A stretch of DNA of 64,000 nucleotides, taken from positions 173,120,882 to 173,184,881 of the forward strand of contig CM069433.1 of assembly GCA_035610365.1 (NCBI GenBank). Direction: 5' to 3'. Position numbers and translations under genes: made by a program. The notes under the pieces are model-generated. The model was not told the DNA's origin, did not search any database, and saw only the letters and a program-made list of their open reading frames with translations. How positions within the stretch are numbered: position 1 is the stretch's first letter; each line of letters opens with the position of its first letter. This stretch comes from Aquatica leii. Lineage: Eukaryota; Arthropoda; Insecta; Coleoptera; Lampyridae. Shown piece by piece: positions 33,110 to 44,284 of the stretch.

Positions 33110-34770
33110 TCGTGCCAATAACAAATTATTTATTTTAAACGTAATTATTTGCACATATGTAATTTAAATATAATAAATAAAAGTACTTTTAACTAACACT
33201 TATAAAATGTAACGGTATTTAAGAAAAACAACTTACAAGTAATTTATATTATAAATACTGTCCGCGATAAGTTGCACTTTTTGTTTATCTACACTGCTAT
33301 TTAATTTCACTTGTCTATTTATACTTAGCACTTTATTTATTTAGACCCACACCGTATTTTTTTCTTGACTAGACTAGACTGCAGCTGTTTCTTGATTGGG
33401 TATGACATCTCCGTCAATTTTGTAAAATAATTCATCGCCATCAAGACGTATTTGTTTCTCTAATCAAATTCTGGAAACGGCCCTGCATTGTCAATCCCTA
33501 CTCTCTCTTAAGAGTTTTCCATGTTATACTGTTTTATTAGTGGTTTATACTTTTTTGCTGTACCATTTCCTGATGCGCAGACTGTGCACTTAAGGCACTA
33601 TTCTATTGCGTTTTTCTTTGCAGTTCACCCAGTAGAATCTTTTCCAAACTTTTTCTAATGTTTTCTTTACGGCCTTTAATGTCTTCCTGATGTACCATTG
33701 TGCAGATGTTGCAACACCTGTGACACTGGACACTCTCTCTCTCTCTTTAGGGATTGTTTAATAAGACCGTCTTTCGCTTATGGTTTGATGTTTTTGGCTA
33801 AAGCATTGTATTCTTCTCAGATTGGTCGTTGACCTTTGCTTTCCAGTTTAGGAGTACTTTAAAATACGCGATGACTTCTTTTGTCTATGTTGCATCAGTA
33901 AAAGGAGTGCACCTGTGGTAATATTACTTGCATTTGTATCTAAAAAAAATTTATAACTTCTCATGAACTTAAAAATCAATGAGGTAACTAAAGTTTGTTT
34001 TAATTTAAGTAGCGTTTTTGCAGTCTTTATCTTATTTAAATTCTGTTTTTTCTTCAGTCAATTTAAAATCTAGGTACAAATCGTCTATAATAGAAGCTCA
34101 ACCAAAGAAAACTGCAATCTTGATGCTTGTTGACTGGTCTTGGCCACGCGTGCACTGCTTGGACTTTGTCTGGGTCAGACTTTTCTTCATCTTTAGTCAC
34201 AACGTGGTGAAGGTATTGCACTTCTTTCTTAAATACTTCTTTCAGCTCAGTCTTAAATTTGTTTCACGTAGTCGTTAGAACATTTTTTTCCAGTCAAGTT
34301 GTTCAAATGTTTTTCAAACAACCTTCCAACCACAAACACGTTGTTTAGATAAACCCAACACGTCTTCCAAGACGGTTCGCGTAAGAAGGGCGTCACAGTG
34401 AACTGCCACAAACCAGTTCTACTAATAAAAGTTGTCTTTTTACGATAGTTGGGTTTTAATTGTATCTATCAGTAACCACTCTTCAAATCTAACGTTGAAA
34501 ACCACTAGGATTCTAATAGGGTGTCTAGAGTATTGTCAATTCAGAGTTAAGAGTATCTAGTTTTTTTTTGTATCGTTAAACTGTCTGTAGCCTACGCAAA
34601 ACTACATTGATCCATACTTTTTCTTTATTAGCACCTCTGGAAATGTCCATGGACTATTTGAATGTTCAATTACATTTTATCTTTCAATAAACGTAATTAT
34701 GTGTTCAACTTCTTCTCGTTTTGCTAAAGAAAGTATAGAAAACGTTAGATTAACGGATGCGATAGAATGC
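33110..34770 (-). mobile_element. Gypsy family B, old copy, left part (3' LTR and 3' half of pol)
   Basis: 33,180-33,380 matches 47,320-47,540 and is LTR sequence. Minus-strand pol follows from right to left: an RT start at 34,760-34,560, RNase H-like remains, then an integrase zinc-binding segment near 33,740-33,560 (KTLKAVKKTLEKVWKRFYWV, then CTVCASG). Stops and frameshifts are numerous. The RT part matches 53,530-53,690 in another copy. The match ends abruptly near 34,740. The rest of the element resumes at 46,430, so the two parts are probably one insertion split by later DNA. Confidence 0.7.
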
Positions 34771-34779
34771 AGTTTCATT

Positions 34780-35876
34780 CTTTTTGTTTTGCTCCGGACT
34801 AGATTTATTTACTTCACTTGACTCTCCTTTCTTTTTCACGGTTTGCGTGGTAGTATCCACTAAATAATTTTATTTAATTATTTAATACATAAACCAAAAA
34901 TGTTCTTAAACAAATGGTCAAAGCACCGTAACTTTCAGATTACCTGCTTTCTGAATTAACACTTCCTGGAACTTACCTTTAGTGTTACAAAAATCATTAC
35001 ACACATAAATCAATAAAAAAAATTAAACATGTAACTTAGATCTATTATACAAACAAAAATAAACGTATGTAATTTCTTAAATACGTGTCATGCAAGGGCT
35101 TAGTTAATCTTATTTATGTACTTACATGTTTTTTAGGCAAATAATTTTAGTTTTATTGAACTATATCGCGTTATATAACTGTGGATTATGGAGCGTTTCA
35201 TCACTGATCAGAATCACCACACACAGCAAAACAAAACGCAATGTAATCATCACAAAAGCTGTTGGATCAGTTTCTGGATTTAACCGAAATTGGATGCGTT
35301 TATTTTTATTTTAATTTAAAAATTATAGTTAATGCCACTCACACAAAATGTAGAAATTTTACCATGTTTCCATTTACAGTACTTAAGTTCTAATTCGATT
35401 ATTCAGTTTGGACTGATTCGTATATCAGATCTGTATCTGCGGTTCGTATTAACCGAAGGTATTAACTATAAAAGCTTAAATCCAAAGTCATTCGAAGCAA
35501 TTCTAGGTAGAGTATAAAACTTTGATAATACCTTAATTTAGTTTGCTGGCGGTTTTCTGACCATTCACTATATAATTATGCGATCCAACAAGTGAACTAT
35601 CCAACTTCAGCTTTGCGTTTTACAAGTACTGAAAGTATTTGGGGAATTTTGTACACCCAAACTAAGTACTCAAATACAATACCGGGGTGCACTTCTGCGT
35701 TCGCCGGAATCTCAAAAGCCCCTTCCTTCGTTTTAAATTTTAATAATTACTTTTACCTTTTGTTATCATTAAAAACCACACCCTGAGAATCATATTTCAG
35801 TGTCGTAAAAATAAAGCTTCAGCAACTATAACGATGCCGAGAAAATATATTTTTAAAACAGGAATGACGCGATAAT
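34780..35876. other. Unassigned DNA between old and young Gypsy elements
   Basis: About 1.1 kb unlike either Gypsy family. Plus-strand open frames at 35,126-35,314, 35,332-35,517 and 35,592-35,786 have no recognisable motif. Together with 46,352-46,430 it may be an earlier insertion into the old Gypsy copy and the target of the young one. Confidence 0.4.
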
Positions 35877-35880
35877 AGTT

Positions 35881-37943
35881 TGTTACATGCCAAAATTAAC
35901 ACAAAGTCACTGCCTGCAATGTAGTAACATAAACAGGGGGTTGTGCCACTAGCTCAATGGAGACGGGGTGAGTTTTATTTAAAAGTTTCGTGATCGAAAT
36001 GGATTGACTTGTCGAAAACACAAAATCGATAAATAATAATGTCGAAATCAAAGGGCGCCAGGAAGGGGTAAAGCTTAATGGACTAATGACCCTTGCCAAC
36101 CATAAGTCCGCTTCTGTAGTATGCACCCCCCCAACGGACTTACCTTAGAGGGTGCATTTGCTAAAATCTAAAATAAACTAATAAAGTTACACACGCGGAG
36201 GCCGTCGGAATTAAAAGCTCTTTACAATTTAATAATTTAACATTTATTTGAACAAAATAAAACAAAATGAATAAAATAATAGAATAAAATAATTGAATTG
36301 AAATTGACAAAATTAATCACACAAAACAGTAGCAAAATAATAGAAAAATTACGTGAATGCACGTTAGATCAAAACAAATTTACAGTTAATGGACTAAAAT
36401 ACACAAACAAAATAATAAAATACACAATACAGAATTTTAAAGAAATAAACAATACGATATTAATCAATCTTAAACACCTCTATGATCACGGCCAAGTGAG
36501 TGTCGAAATAATTTAAAAACAAAATGAAATAAACTTATAAAACTAACATATAAATATAAAATTCGAATCGATAATTCGGTCCCGTTTAATAAATTTTAAA
36601 CTTGGAATAAAACAGTACCGTAAAATCCGGTCATTAATTAGTTACATTAACGATAACTTCGAAACACTTGTAATTTTTAATTGAAAATTCAAAGCTTTTA
36701 ACACTTGATCGCGTAAACGTAAATAATATCTTCTCGATTAAATAAATGGTGCAACATAAATACCTTGAATTCGTCGTAACTGCAGGAACGTACTTATGGT
36801 TAGATGGTCCGGAATGGCCAAACGAAAAGGTACTCCAAATACTTTCTATGCCGGCGGAAGAATTTCTTTATTAACACATAACATAATCCGCACAAATGCG
36901 AAGATTGGACACAGTACAACCCAACGATTGAATATCCAACTTGAAACTTGCGTTATAATTATGGAAACCGTGAAATTTGCTTAATCCGTAAATTACGAAT
37001 ATTGAAAAGAAGATAAAAATCAAACTTTTCCATCACTACACTACATTTTCACGGTACCAACTTTCTTTACTTCCACGGTAGGGCATAACGAAACGTACCC
37101 TTACCAACCGGTAACCGGTAATTTAAAATTGCCACCGACGATCGATTGTAGATTATTCATCCCCAAAAATCAAAACCTCTCATATTTAACAGCTCGTGTT
37201 CCCCACCAAATTCTCTTCGCTTGCGCGGTAACATCTACGTAAAAGAAAGAACATTGAATCAAACGAGAAAAACAAAGACGGCAATTATAATTAGCCACGT
37301 GAATTTCCATTGCGTCGACATCTGACCGAAATATTTCCCATCGAAACCCTTAGCTTGCATAAATGCAGGTGTCTCATTATCGCGCTTAATCCAATATGAT
37401 TCAGACTAAACAAGAAAAATGTATCAACTTACATTCCACAAAGGAAGTCGTAAATTATATTGAATTGGTATTCTACGAAGATAACCAAATAAAGTATTAA
37501 ATTAAACTCAAAATTACGGATCTGTATGCATTTAAAAGAAAATTTCAATAATGATTGACATAAAGAAATTCAAGTACGAATGTACTCGAACAAAGAACTC
37601 CTAAACCAACTTAAAATAAACAAACGGCGAAAATAGATTTAATTACGATTATATCTCAGAAGGAAAACATAAATCACAACTGGAATTTTTCAACAATCCA
37701 AGTGAAACATTCAATAAGCAAAATCGCGAAAGCAGATGGTTTACCGCGTAACAATATACAAAACTTTATCAACAATTTACATTGTAACTTTGAATTTAAA
37801 ATCGTAAAATAACTTATTAAACTCAATCCAAAAGTACATTAAAACAACTTCAAAATACATTAAATGAAAATCGTCAATCCAAATACTGTGTCCGTTATCA
37901 AACATTACTCAATCAACCAATCGATTTTTAAACGATGGTTACA
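35881..37943 (-). repeat. 3' LTR of Gypsy A (2,063 bp)
   Basis: Direct repeat of 44,285-46,347. Differences: one extra G near 35,936-35,940, substitutions at 36,494, 36,495, 36,499 and 36,507, and one T fewer near 37,070. Short open frames inside (for example 36,796-36,984) are in both copies and have no known motif. Confidence 0.95.
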
Positions 37944-37956
37944 CCTCCCCTACTTA
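37944..37956 (-). promoter_or_regulatory. Polypurine tract of Gypsy A
   Basis: On the minus strand AAGTAGGGGAGG lies directly against the LTR start TGTAACC. This is the position and composition expected for the plus-strand DNA primer. Confidence 0.75.
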
Positions 37957-39557
37957 AAGAGGGATTTCTCAAATCACTCTAAAAATAGACAAAACAACAA
38001 AAGAAAACAAACGAAAACCCATAACCCAACCCTCACATGGTCACAAAACGACGAGAAAAAAAAAAAACGAGACCCAGCCGTTGTGGTTTGACCAAATGAC
38101 CCCAACCCACCACAACGGAACCACACTGTAGCAGTGGACGCTAAAACTGATTGGTGAAGCCAACCAGGGCAATTAACGAAGCACGACTGAACAAGGCAGT
38201 ACCCCTGGGCGGGAGGAGAGCGACTACACGGGTGCCGTACCGGCGGTGCCCACAAAAGAGTACTACCCCGTGCCACGGGCCATCAACGTAAAAATCTCAA
38301 AAAAACAAAAATCTAATAAACGAAAAACGTTTAAAAGAGCGTAAAAACGCGTCAGGCACCAGGGGGTTGGTTTTGCAAAGGACTCATGCCCAGTGCTACC
38401 CTTAGGTCCTAAAAGAAAACATCAAAGTAAAACCGCCAAAGCCCACCACGGTCGAGCGACCGAGGTACGCGAGAGGTCCTGACTAGGCTTGGGAATTCGG
38501 CCAATAAACCCCAACTTAAGGTTACCTAGACAGTCCCTAACACGATTTGTCCAAGTACATAGCGAAAGAGTCGTCAACAAGAGGCATAAAGGGCGCGGGG
38601 CTTCCACGCAGAAGGGAGTCGCTGGTCATAAGGAAGAACGAAAGAAGAATGGAAAAGAAAGGATAGAAAGCAGAAGAAGAGAAGAGTCGTCAAATCCGGT
38701 AAATAAAAAAAAAATAAACGTCATAATCGGTAAAAATGCATCACGGCAGACCTTGGGAAGTGTCTGGCTCGACACGATGTATCCGACATTGACAAAGGAA
38801 GAAGGCACGCCATGCGTCACGGGATCGGCATGTTGTGAGATCCTACAACCCATAACGTCGAATCCAAAGCACCTTACCCCTTGACCACTCTCAAAGTCAA
38901 CTGCGGCAAGTGTCATCATAAAGATAATGTAACTACTAACTAGAGATAGTGTTTACTTATAACTATCTACCAAAACACAATAAACGATAATGTAACTATA
39001 AACGCAAAAATAAAACGAAACTAAACCTATGGTTCTCGCGATCTCGCAATCAACGAGAATCCCCTAGCGAAACTAACGGAACGAAAACCTGAAAGATACG
39101 ACTTTTTTATAGTTTATTTAACTAACTCTAAAAAAATCCGATCTTTCGATCAGAAACACCCACGAAGAACGAAAAAGAAACTAAACCTAAAGGAAGGGTA
39201 GTATATGTTTGGGTTCGACACAGATCACTCGATGCTGCACAATAGAAGAGGGCGCGCTGCGCTTCACGAGATCCGCGCATTGCGTTTTTCCCACAACTAC
39301 TGCCCTCACCGAGCGATGGCACCTAGCCGCAAACACTACAGAAATAAAAGATAAGGACAGACAAGATAGCAGAAGAAAGAAAAATGGAAATGAAAGAACC
39401 GTTGTTTAGTCGCCTCTTACGACAAGTGGTGTCCCCACTGTAGAGAAATATTCTTAGTCCGTCTCTACACGGAACCCAAAAACGAAACTAACTAACCTAA
39501 AAAAAAAACGAAAAAGAAACTAAAACAAAAAAAAAAATCAAACGGTAAAACCTAAAA
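37957..39557 (-). other. 1.6-kb non-coding segment between pol and 3' LTR
   Basis: GC-richer than its surroundings, with no long open frame and no envelope signature. On the minus strand it has the hairpin GTCGTAAGAGGCGAC (39,423-39,409) followed by TAAA, and several GC-rich blocks (around 38,110-38,280 and 39,200-39,310). The short frames at 38,489-38,884 (+) and 38,626-38,919 (-) overlap each other and carry no motif. Confidence 0.6.
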
Positions 39558-42500
39558 CTATTTATCCCCAGTCGGGTTCAACTTTAAGTCCTTGGCGTTC
39601 CATATGCCTTTAGATGCTCCCGTGTCATCAGACAACTCATAGGTCTGATACGAAACTTTCCGTTTCACGTAGAACGGACCGATAAACTTAGGTGCCAGTT
39701 TGGCCGAGAAATATCGAGATGCATCAGAAAGGACATAATTCTTTCGCCACACTGTGTCTCCCACCTCAAAAGGTGCTGGACGACGACGTAAATCGTAATA
39801 ATGTTTAGCGCGGACATAAGCGGCATTCAAGCGATTCTTAATGTCGACGTAAACTTCTCTAAACGCTGGGCCTCTTTCGGCCAAAAATGTACGATCAGCA
39901 AAAGCTAGATCGTCGATAGTGTCGGAATCGGTAGTTTTTCCATGACGTGATCCGTCGAGACAGATTTCACGTCCAAAATTAGCGAAAAACGGCGTTAAGC
40001 CGGTGACTTCATGTACAGCGGTACGAATAGCACATGCTACTTTAGCAAGATATTTATCCCAGTGTCGATGGTTGTCTTCGATATATGACGATAGCATTGT
40101 CTTCATGACTCGGTTGACTCTTTCAGTTGGATTCGCTTGTGGATGATAATTAGCGTTAAAAATAATTTTAGACTTATATGACGAAACCATTTTCGTAAAT
40201 TCTGAACTACGAAACTGTGTGCCGTTATCACACAAAAGATACTGAGGAACTCCAAACATTAAAAATACATCTTCTTCAAGACGTTTAGTAACTGCTGCGG
40301 CAGTAGCGGAACGTAACGGGAAAAATAAAACAAATTTAGAAAAATAATCGGCAACTACAAGAATATACGAATAACCACTCTTAGATCGCGGTAGCGGTCC
40401 AACAAGATCGGTAGAGATCAACTGCCAAGGTTTGTCCACAACAGGATGACGGGTCATAAGGCCAGCAGGACGTTTCTGTTCTGGCTTATGCGTGATACAA
40501 ACTTTACAACCATTGATGTAACGAATAACGTCAGCCTTCATCTTAGGCCAGTAATAAAGCGGAACTATTCGTTCGAGAGTCTTAAAAATACCAAGGTGTC
40601 CAGCGGTAGGCTCATCGTGAAACTTTGACAATATTTCAAGTCGTTTTGACTTAGGCACAACTTCTCTCCAATTGTCCTTCTCAGAACGAAGATCGGGATA
40701 GTCTACGGTAACATGCTTGAATAGCTTTCCGTTACTAATTTTCCACTGTGGAAAAGCGTTAGGTTTTGAACGTACACGTTCCATAAGTTTCGTTAACCAT
40801 TTGTCCGAAGACTTAGGTTCGGTAATGTCACAATCGGTAGTAATATTGTCGATAGCTGGTACTGAACGAGATAATGCGTCAGGTACGACATGATCCTTTC
40901 CTTTACGATGAATGATCGTAAAATCAAATTGCTGAAGTCTAACAGCCCATCGTGCTAGACGACCGGTAGGTTCCTTTAAATTGTGTAACCAGACTAATGA
41001 TGCGTGATCGGTAACTACAGTGAAAGTGGTTCCCTCAAGATAGGGGCGTAATTTTTCAATAGACCACAGGACAGCCAAACATTCTTTTCCGGTAGTTGAA
41101 TACTTGCGTTCACACTTTGTGAGCGACCTACTATTGTAACAGATAACACGTTCTTCACCGTCGATAAACTGTGTAAGAACTGAACCGAGACCAAAATCAG
41201 AAGCGTCAGTTTGAACTGTAAACGGAACATTGAAATCGGGGCAAGACAAAATAGGTGCGGAAACTAAACAATTTTTAATAATTTGAAAGGCTTCATCACA
41301 ATCACTAGTCCAATTAAAGCTGGAATTCTTCTTTAACAGAGACGTCAATGGAGCGATAATTGTCGAAAAATTTGGTACAAATCGGCGATACCACGAGGCC
41401 ATGCCTATAATTCTTCTCACTTCAGCGACACCAGTGGGAACTGGAATACGCAAAATTGCATCGACCTTTTCCGGGTCAACCGACAAACCAGTAGAATTTA
41501 CTATAAAACCAAGATACTTAAGTTCAGGTTTACAAAAATGACATTTGTCTTTACTTAGCATCAAATTAGCCTCTCTAAGGCGACGAAGAACTTCAGTTAA
41601 CACTTCCATGTGTTTCTCGAAGGAAGGAGCGCAAATAATGACGTCATCTAAATAAACAAAAACGTAAGGTTCTAATTCGGGACCTAAAACTCGATCAATC
41701 AACCTCTGCCAAGAAGCTGGTGCGTTAGCTAAACCAAACGGTAAACGCGTGAATTGGAATAACCCACGGTTCGGAACTGTAAAAGCGGTATACTGCTTAG
41801 ACTCTTCGCTTAAAGGAATCTGCCAATAAGCGGACTTAATATCGAGAGATGAAATAAACTTAGCGTCACGAAGACGATCTAAAATAGACGAAACGTAAGG
41901 TAAAGGATAAGCGTCCTTTTCGGTAACTTTGTTGACTTTTCTAAAGTCCACGCAAAAGCGATAAGAGTTGTCCTTCTTCTTCACCAATAAGATCGGGCTT
42001 GACCAAGCGCTGTTTGATTTTTCTACAACGCCTAACTTCAACATTTTCTCTAACTCCAGATCGATTTGTTTCTGGATAAACGGCGAAACTCGGTAATACC
42101 GTTGCTTAATTGGTTCGGAAGTAGTCTTGATCTGATGTTCGATCAAGTTGGTGCATCCAAAATTTTTATTCGACGAAGAAAAATGATTACTAACTAAACT
42201 GTCTAACTGATTGAGCTGTTCTGAGGAAAGATCGAGACGAGACTGAATAACTGAATCTTTATCCTCCAATTGTGAAATGGTGTCCATATTTTCGAAACGC
42301 CACTCACCTTTTCTAAGATCAGGGACGATACCTGCTTGTTTCCAAAAATCAACGCCTAAAATTAAATTATGCGGAACGTCAGGAACAACTAAAACTTCCA
42401 AAACAATAATTTTTCCTTTAATTTCGATTGGGACGAGAAGTGAACCTAAACTTTGTACTGATTTACCATTAGCTACAATACAATTAACTTTAACTGACTT

Positions 42501-42794
42501 ATTTAACTTCAAACCTAATTGACTAAAAATTTCCCAACCCTTAGAACCAACAATAGTGCGAGAAGCGCCACTATCTAATAAACTCAAAATTTCGTGACCA
42601 AAAACTTTAACATAGACAAAAGGTCTTTCGTCAGACTCAGCAGACTCTAAAACATAATCCAAAACAACTTTATTCTTAACGAAACTCTTTTTCTTCGAAG
42701 AATGCAAACTATTAAAATAGACAGCCGATTTAACTTTAACCTCTGACGTCACTAAACGGCTTCTTAGTACGTCCTTTACTCGTTTCCCGAACAC
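39558..42794 (-). CDS. Gypsy A Pol polyprotein (protease, RT, RNase H, integrase)
   Basis: 1,078 codons, uninterrupted. Domains in order: aspartic protease with LLDSGAS at residues 72-78; RT 250-430 with FCVDFRKVN, SLDIKSAYWQIPL and YLDD (381-384); RNase H with D530, E571, D596 and D639; integrase H2C2 finger (H726, H733, C763, C766), then the DDE core D796 (STDLVGP), D856 (CDNGTQF) and E891 (PTERVNR); and a C-terminal GPY/F-like module near 1036-1060 (KFIGPF). There is no chromodomain. This order is diagnostic of Ty3/Gypsy. The frame is -1 relative to gag and opens with GTG rather than ATG at the overlap. It is therefore probably made as a Gag-Pol fusion by frameshifting at GGGAAAC (42,788-42,782). 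All catalytic residues are intact, so the enzyme set should be functional. It acts in virus-like particles (reverse transcription) and in the nucleus (integration). Confidence 0.97.
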   Translation of the reverse strand: MFGKRVKDVLRSRLVTSEVKVKSAVYFNSLHSSKKKSFVKNKVVLDYVLESAESDERPFVYVKVFGHEILSLLDSGASRTIVGSKGWEIFSQLGLKLNKSVKVNCIVANGKSVQSLGSLLVPIEIKGKIIVLEVLVVPDVPHNLILGVDFWKQAGIVPDLRKGEWRFENMDTISQLEDKDSVIQSRLDLSSEQLNQLDSLVSNHFSSSNKNFGCTNLIEHQIKTTSEPIKQRYYRVSPFIQKQIDLELEKMLKLGVVEKSNSAWSSPILLVKKKDNSYRFCVDFRKVNKVTEKDAYPLPYVSSILDRLRDAKFISSLDIKSAYWQIPLSEESKQYTAFTVPNRGLFQFTRLPFGLANAPASWQRLIDRVLGPELEPYVFVYLDDVIICAPSFEKHMEVLTEVLRRLREANLMLSKDKCHFCKPELKYLGFIVNSTGLSVDPEKVDAILRIPVPTGVAEVRRIIGMASWYRRFVPNFSTIIAPLTSLLKKNSSFNWTSDCDEAFQIIKNCLVSAPILSCPDFNVPFTVQTDASDFGLGSVLTQFIDGEERVICYNSRSLTKCERKYSTTGKECLAVLWSIEKLRPYLEGTTFTVVTDHASLVWLHNLKEPTGRLARWAVRLQQFDFTIIHRKGKDHVVPDALSRSVPAIDNITTDCDITEPKSSDKWLTKLMERVRSKPNAFPQWKISNGKLFKHVTVDYPDLRSEKDNWREVVPKSKRLEILSKFHDEPTAGHLGIFKTLERIVPLYYWPKMKADVIRYINGCKVCITHKPEQKRPAGLMTRHPVVDKPWQLISTDLVGPLPRSKSGYSYILVVADYFSKFVLFFPLRSATAAAVTKRLEEDVFLMFGVPQYLLCDNGTQFRSSEFTKMVSSYKSKIIFNANYHPQANPTERVNRVMKTMLSSYIEDNHRHWDKYLAKVACAIRTAVHEVTGLTPFFANFGREICLDGSRHGKTTDSDTIDDLAFADRTFLAERGPAFREVYVDIKNRLNAAYVRAKHYYDLRRRPAPFEVGDTVWRKNYVLSDASRYFSAKLAPKFIGPFYVKRKVSYQTYELSDDTGASKGIWNAKDLKLNPTGDK

Positions 42795-42800
42795 TTAGGA
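42776..42800 (-). promoter_or_regulatory. Candidate -1 ribosomal frameshift site between gag and pol
   Basis: On the minus strand GGGAAAC (42,788-42,782) is read in the gag frame as G GGA AAC, exactly the X XXY YYZ pattern. The gag stop TAA follows after GAG. Sliding back one base enters the pol frame (AAA CGA GTA AAG). Known: this heptamer class supports -1 frameshifting in retroviruses and retrotransposons. A downstream stimulatory RNA structure was not worked out. Confidence 0.8.
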
Positions 42801-44179
42801 CAAGTGCGGACCGTAACGTTAGACTTTCCACAACGATAACAGAATAAACCTTTCTTAGGTTCTTTGCAAGAAGCAGCTCGATGGTTTGGCTTCCTACAAT
42901 TCCAACACAATTGCGGACTACTTCGATTAGAAGAAGCAGGTGCATTAACGATAGCTAACCTTCGTGAAGAAGGTGCGATACTAGAAGACGGTAATCGTAA
43001 ATGTTGTCTAACAGGTGGTGTAGATTTTTCACCACTACTAACGTTATTTGAAGAACGAGAAACGGCAATGTCCTTAACTTGAGATGTTACATAAGCTAGA
43101 TCAGGCTCCATGTCCTGCTTTCTACGAGATGGAGGCGTGTAAGCTTCAATAGCTTGCATGCGGTCCTCGATAATACGACCAAATTTAATTAACTCCTCAA
43201 TTGAAGTAACTGACGACAAACCAAGCTGAGTTTGATAAACGGGAGAAATATTTCTTAATAAAATCTTTAACTGCTTTTCTTCAGAAAAAGGCTCATCGAG
43301 ACGTGAAAACATGTTGCGAATAATTGCAACGTAAATACCCATAGGTTCATCATTAGCTTGAGTACGACGCTTAATTTCTTCAATCAGTCGTTCGTCATAA
43401 TCGGTAGGCTGGAATTGTTCACGCAAAAACTTAACTAAATCTTCCCAAGAATTAACTGAATTACGAATAGACCTAACAAAAATCAATGCATGACCTGTAA
43501 AAAGATCAGTACACTCCAAAAATAACTGATGACTTGAAACGTTACGCGATAATTGAAGTTCGGCAACTCGTTCTAAAAATGCATTCAATGAAATTGACTT
43601 TGCGTCACCTGAAAACTTTAAGTTCCATTTAGAAACTGAAACACTCTTAACATGACTAATAAAATTTTGACTAACAGCAGAAGACGTCGGTAAAGCGTTA
43701 TCAACTACAGAAGGTTGAACGACAGGTTCGATGACTTCATCGGCGGAAGTAGACGGATTTGAAACTACAATTTGTTTATCCAAAAGTTCGTACTGCGAAA
43801 TTAAAACAACTAAATCTTTTAAAAACTCATCTTTAACTTGAGAATCGTCACCTTGAATAGGAATTGAATTGCCAATACGGTTTAACAAATATTTAATTTT
43901 GGTTTCAATAGTAGAAGAAATTTTTGTAGTCGGAGTAATTTTTAATGAATCTATTAATTTTCTAAGCTCATCGATACCTTCACGAATCGCTAATTTATCT
44001 GCATTAAAATCGAACGGATACACGGGACGAGATAATTTTCCGGTAGCTTCTTCAATAAGAAAATTCTTGAGTAAACCTCGTAATACGACCACACCTAAAG
44101 ATGCATCACCACCTCTAATCAAAATTTCATAACGTAATTCGTTATGCGATAAACGATCAACGATCAATTTGTAACCCAT
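42776..44179 (-). CDS. Gypsy A Gag protein
   Basis: 467 residues from ATG at 44,179, about 105 bp inside the 5' LTR. The N-terminal and central parts are helix-rich. The middle has a retrotransposon Gag-like capsid region (WEDLVKFLREQFQPTDYDER, then RTQANDEPMGIYVAIIRNMF). A basic serine/proline-rich linker follows (TPPSRRKQ, RLPSSSIAPSSRR). The C-terminus has a CCHC zinc knuckle, CWNCRKPNHRAASC, and a second, incomplete one, CYRCGKSNVTVRTC, where the histidine is missing. Gag forms the particle shell and binds the RNA. It overlaps pol by 19 bp; its stop (42,778-42,776) lies 3 bases past the slippery heptamer. Confidence 0.93.
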   Translation of the reverse strand: MGYKLIVDRLSHNELRYEILIRGGDASLGVVVLRGLLKNFLIEEATGKLSRPVYPFDFNADKLAIREGIDELRKLIDSLKITPTTKISSTIETKIKYLLNRIGNSIPIQGDDSQVKDEFLKDLVVLISQYELLDKQIVVSNPSTSADEVIEPVVQPSVVDNALPTSSAVSQNFISHVKSVSVSKWNLKFSGDAKSISLNAFLERVAELQLSRNVSSHQLFLECTDLFTGHALIFVRSIRNSVNSWEDLVKFLREQFQPTDYDERLIEEIKRRTQANDEPMGIYVAIIRNMFSRLDEPFSEEKQLKILLRNISPVYQTQLGLSSVTSIEELIKFGRIIEDRMQAIEAYTPPSRRKQDMEPDLAYVTSQVKDIAVSRSSNNVSSGEKSTPPVRQHLRLPSSSIAPSSRRLAIVNAPASSNRSSPQLCWNCRKPNHRAASCKEPKKGLFCYRCGKSNVTVRTCPKCSGNE

Positions 44180-44256
44180 TTTAAAATGAAATTACAAAAC
44201 GGTAAAATCTTCCAAAAATCACGAAACTTAACAGGCAAACTAAAATTCGAAAAAGG

Positions 44257-44275
44257 CCACACGCTGGAGACGCCA
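44257..44275 (-). promoter_or_regulatory. Candidate primer-binding site of Gypsy A
   Basis: Minus strand TGGCGTCTCCAGCGTGTGG starts 9 bases after the 5' LTR. It begins TGG, as needed to pair with a tRNA CCA end. I cannot assign the tRNA. Family B has TGGCGTCAGTGCGCGG at the same place. Confidence 0.55.
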
Positions 44276-44284
44276 AATTATTTA

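Noticed and set aside
36298-36984. Short frames of 72 and 62 codons inside the Gypsy A LTR
   Set aside because: Present in both LTRs only because the LTRs are copies; no motif, and the strand is opposite to the element's transcript.
38489-38919. A 131-codon plus-strand frame and an overlapping 97-codon minus-strand frame as a possible envelope or extra gene
   Set aside because: No signal peptide, glycoprotein or membrane layout; overlapping in antisense; GC-rich composition explains the open frames.
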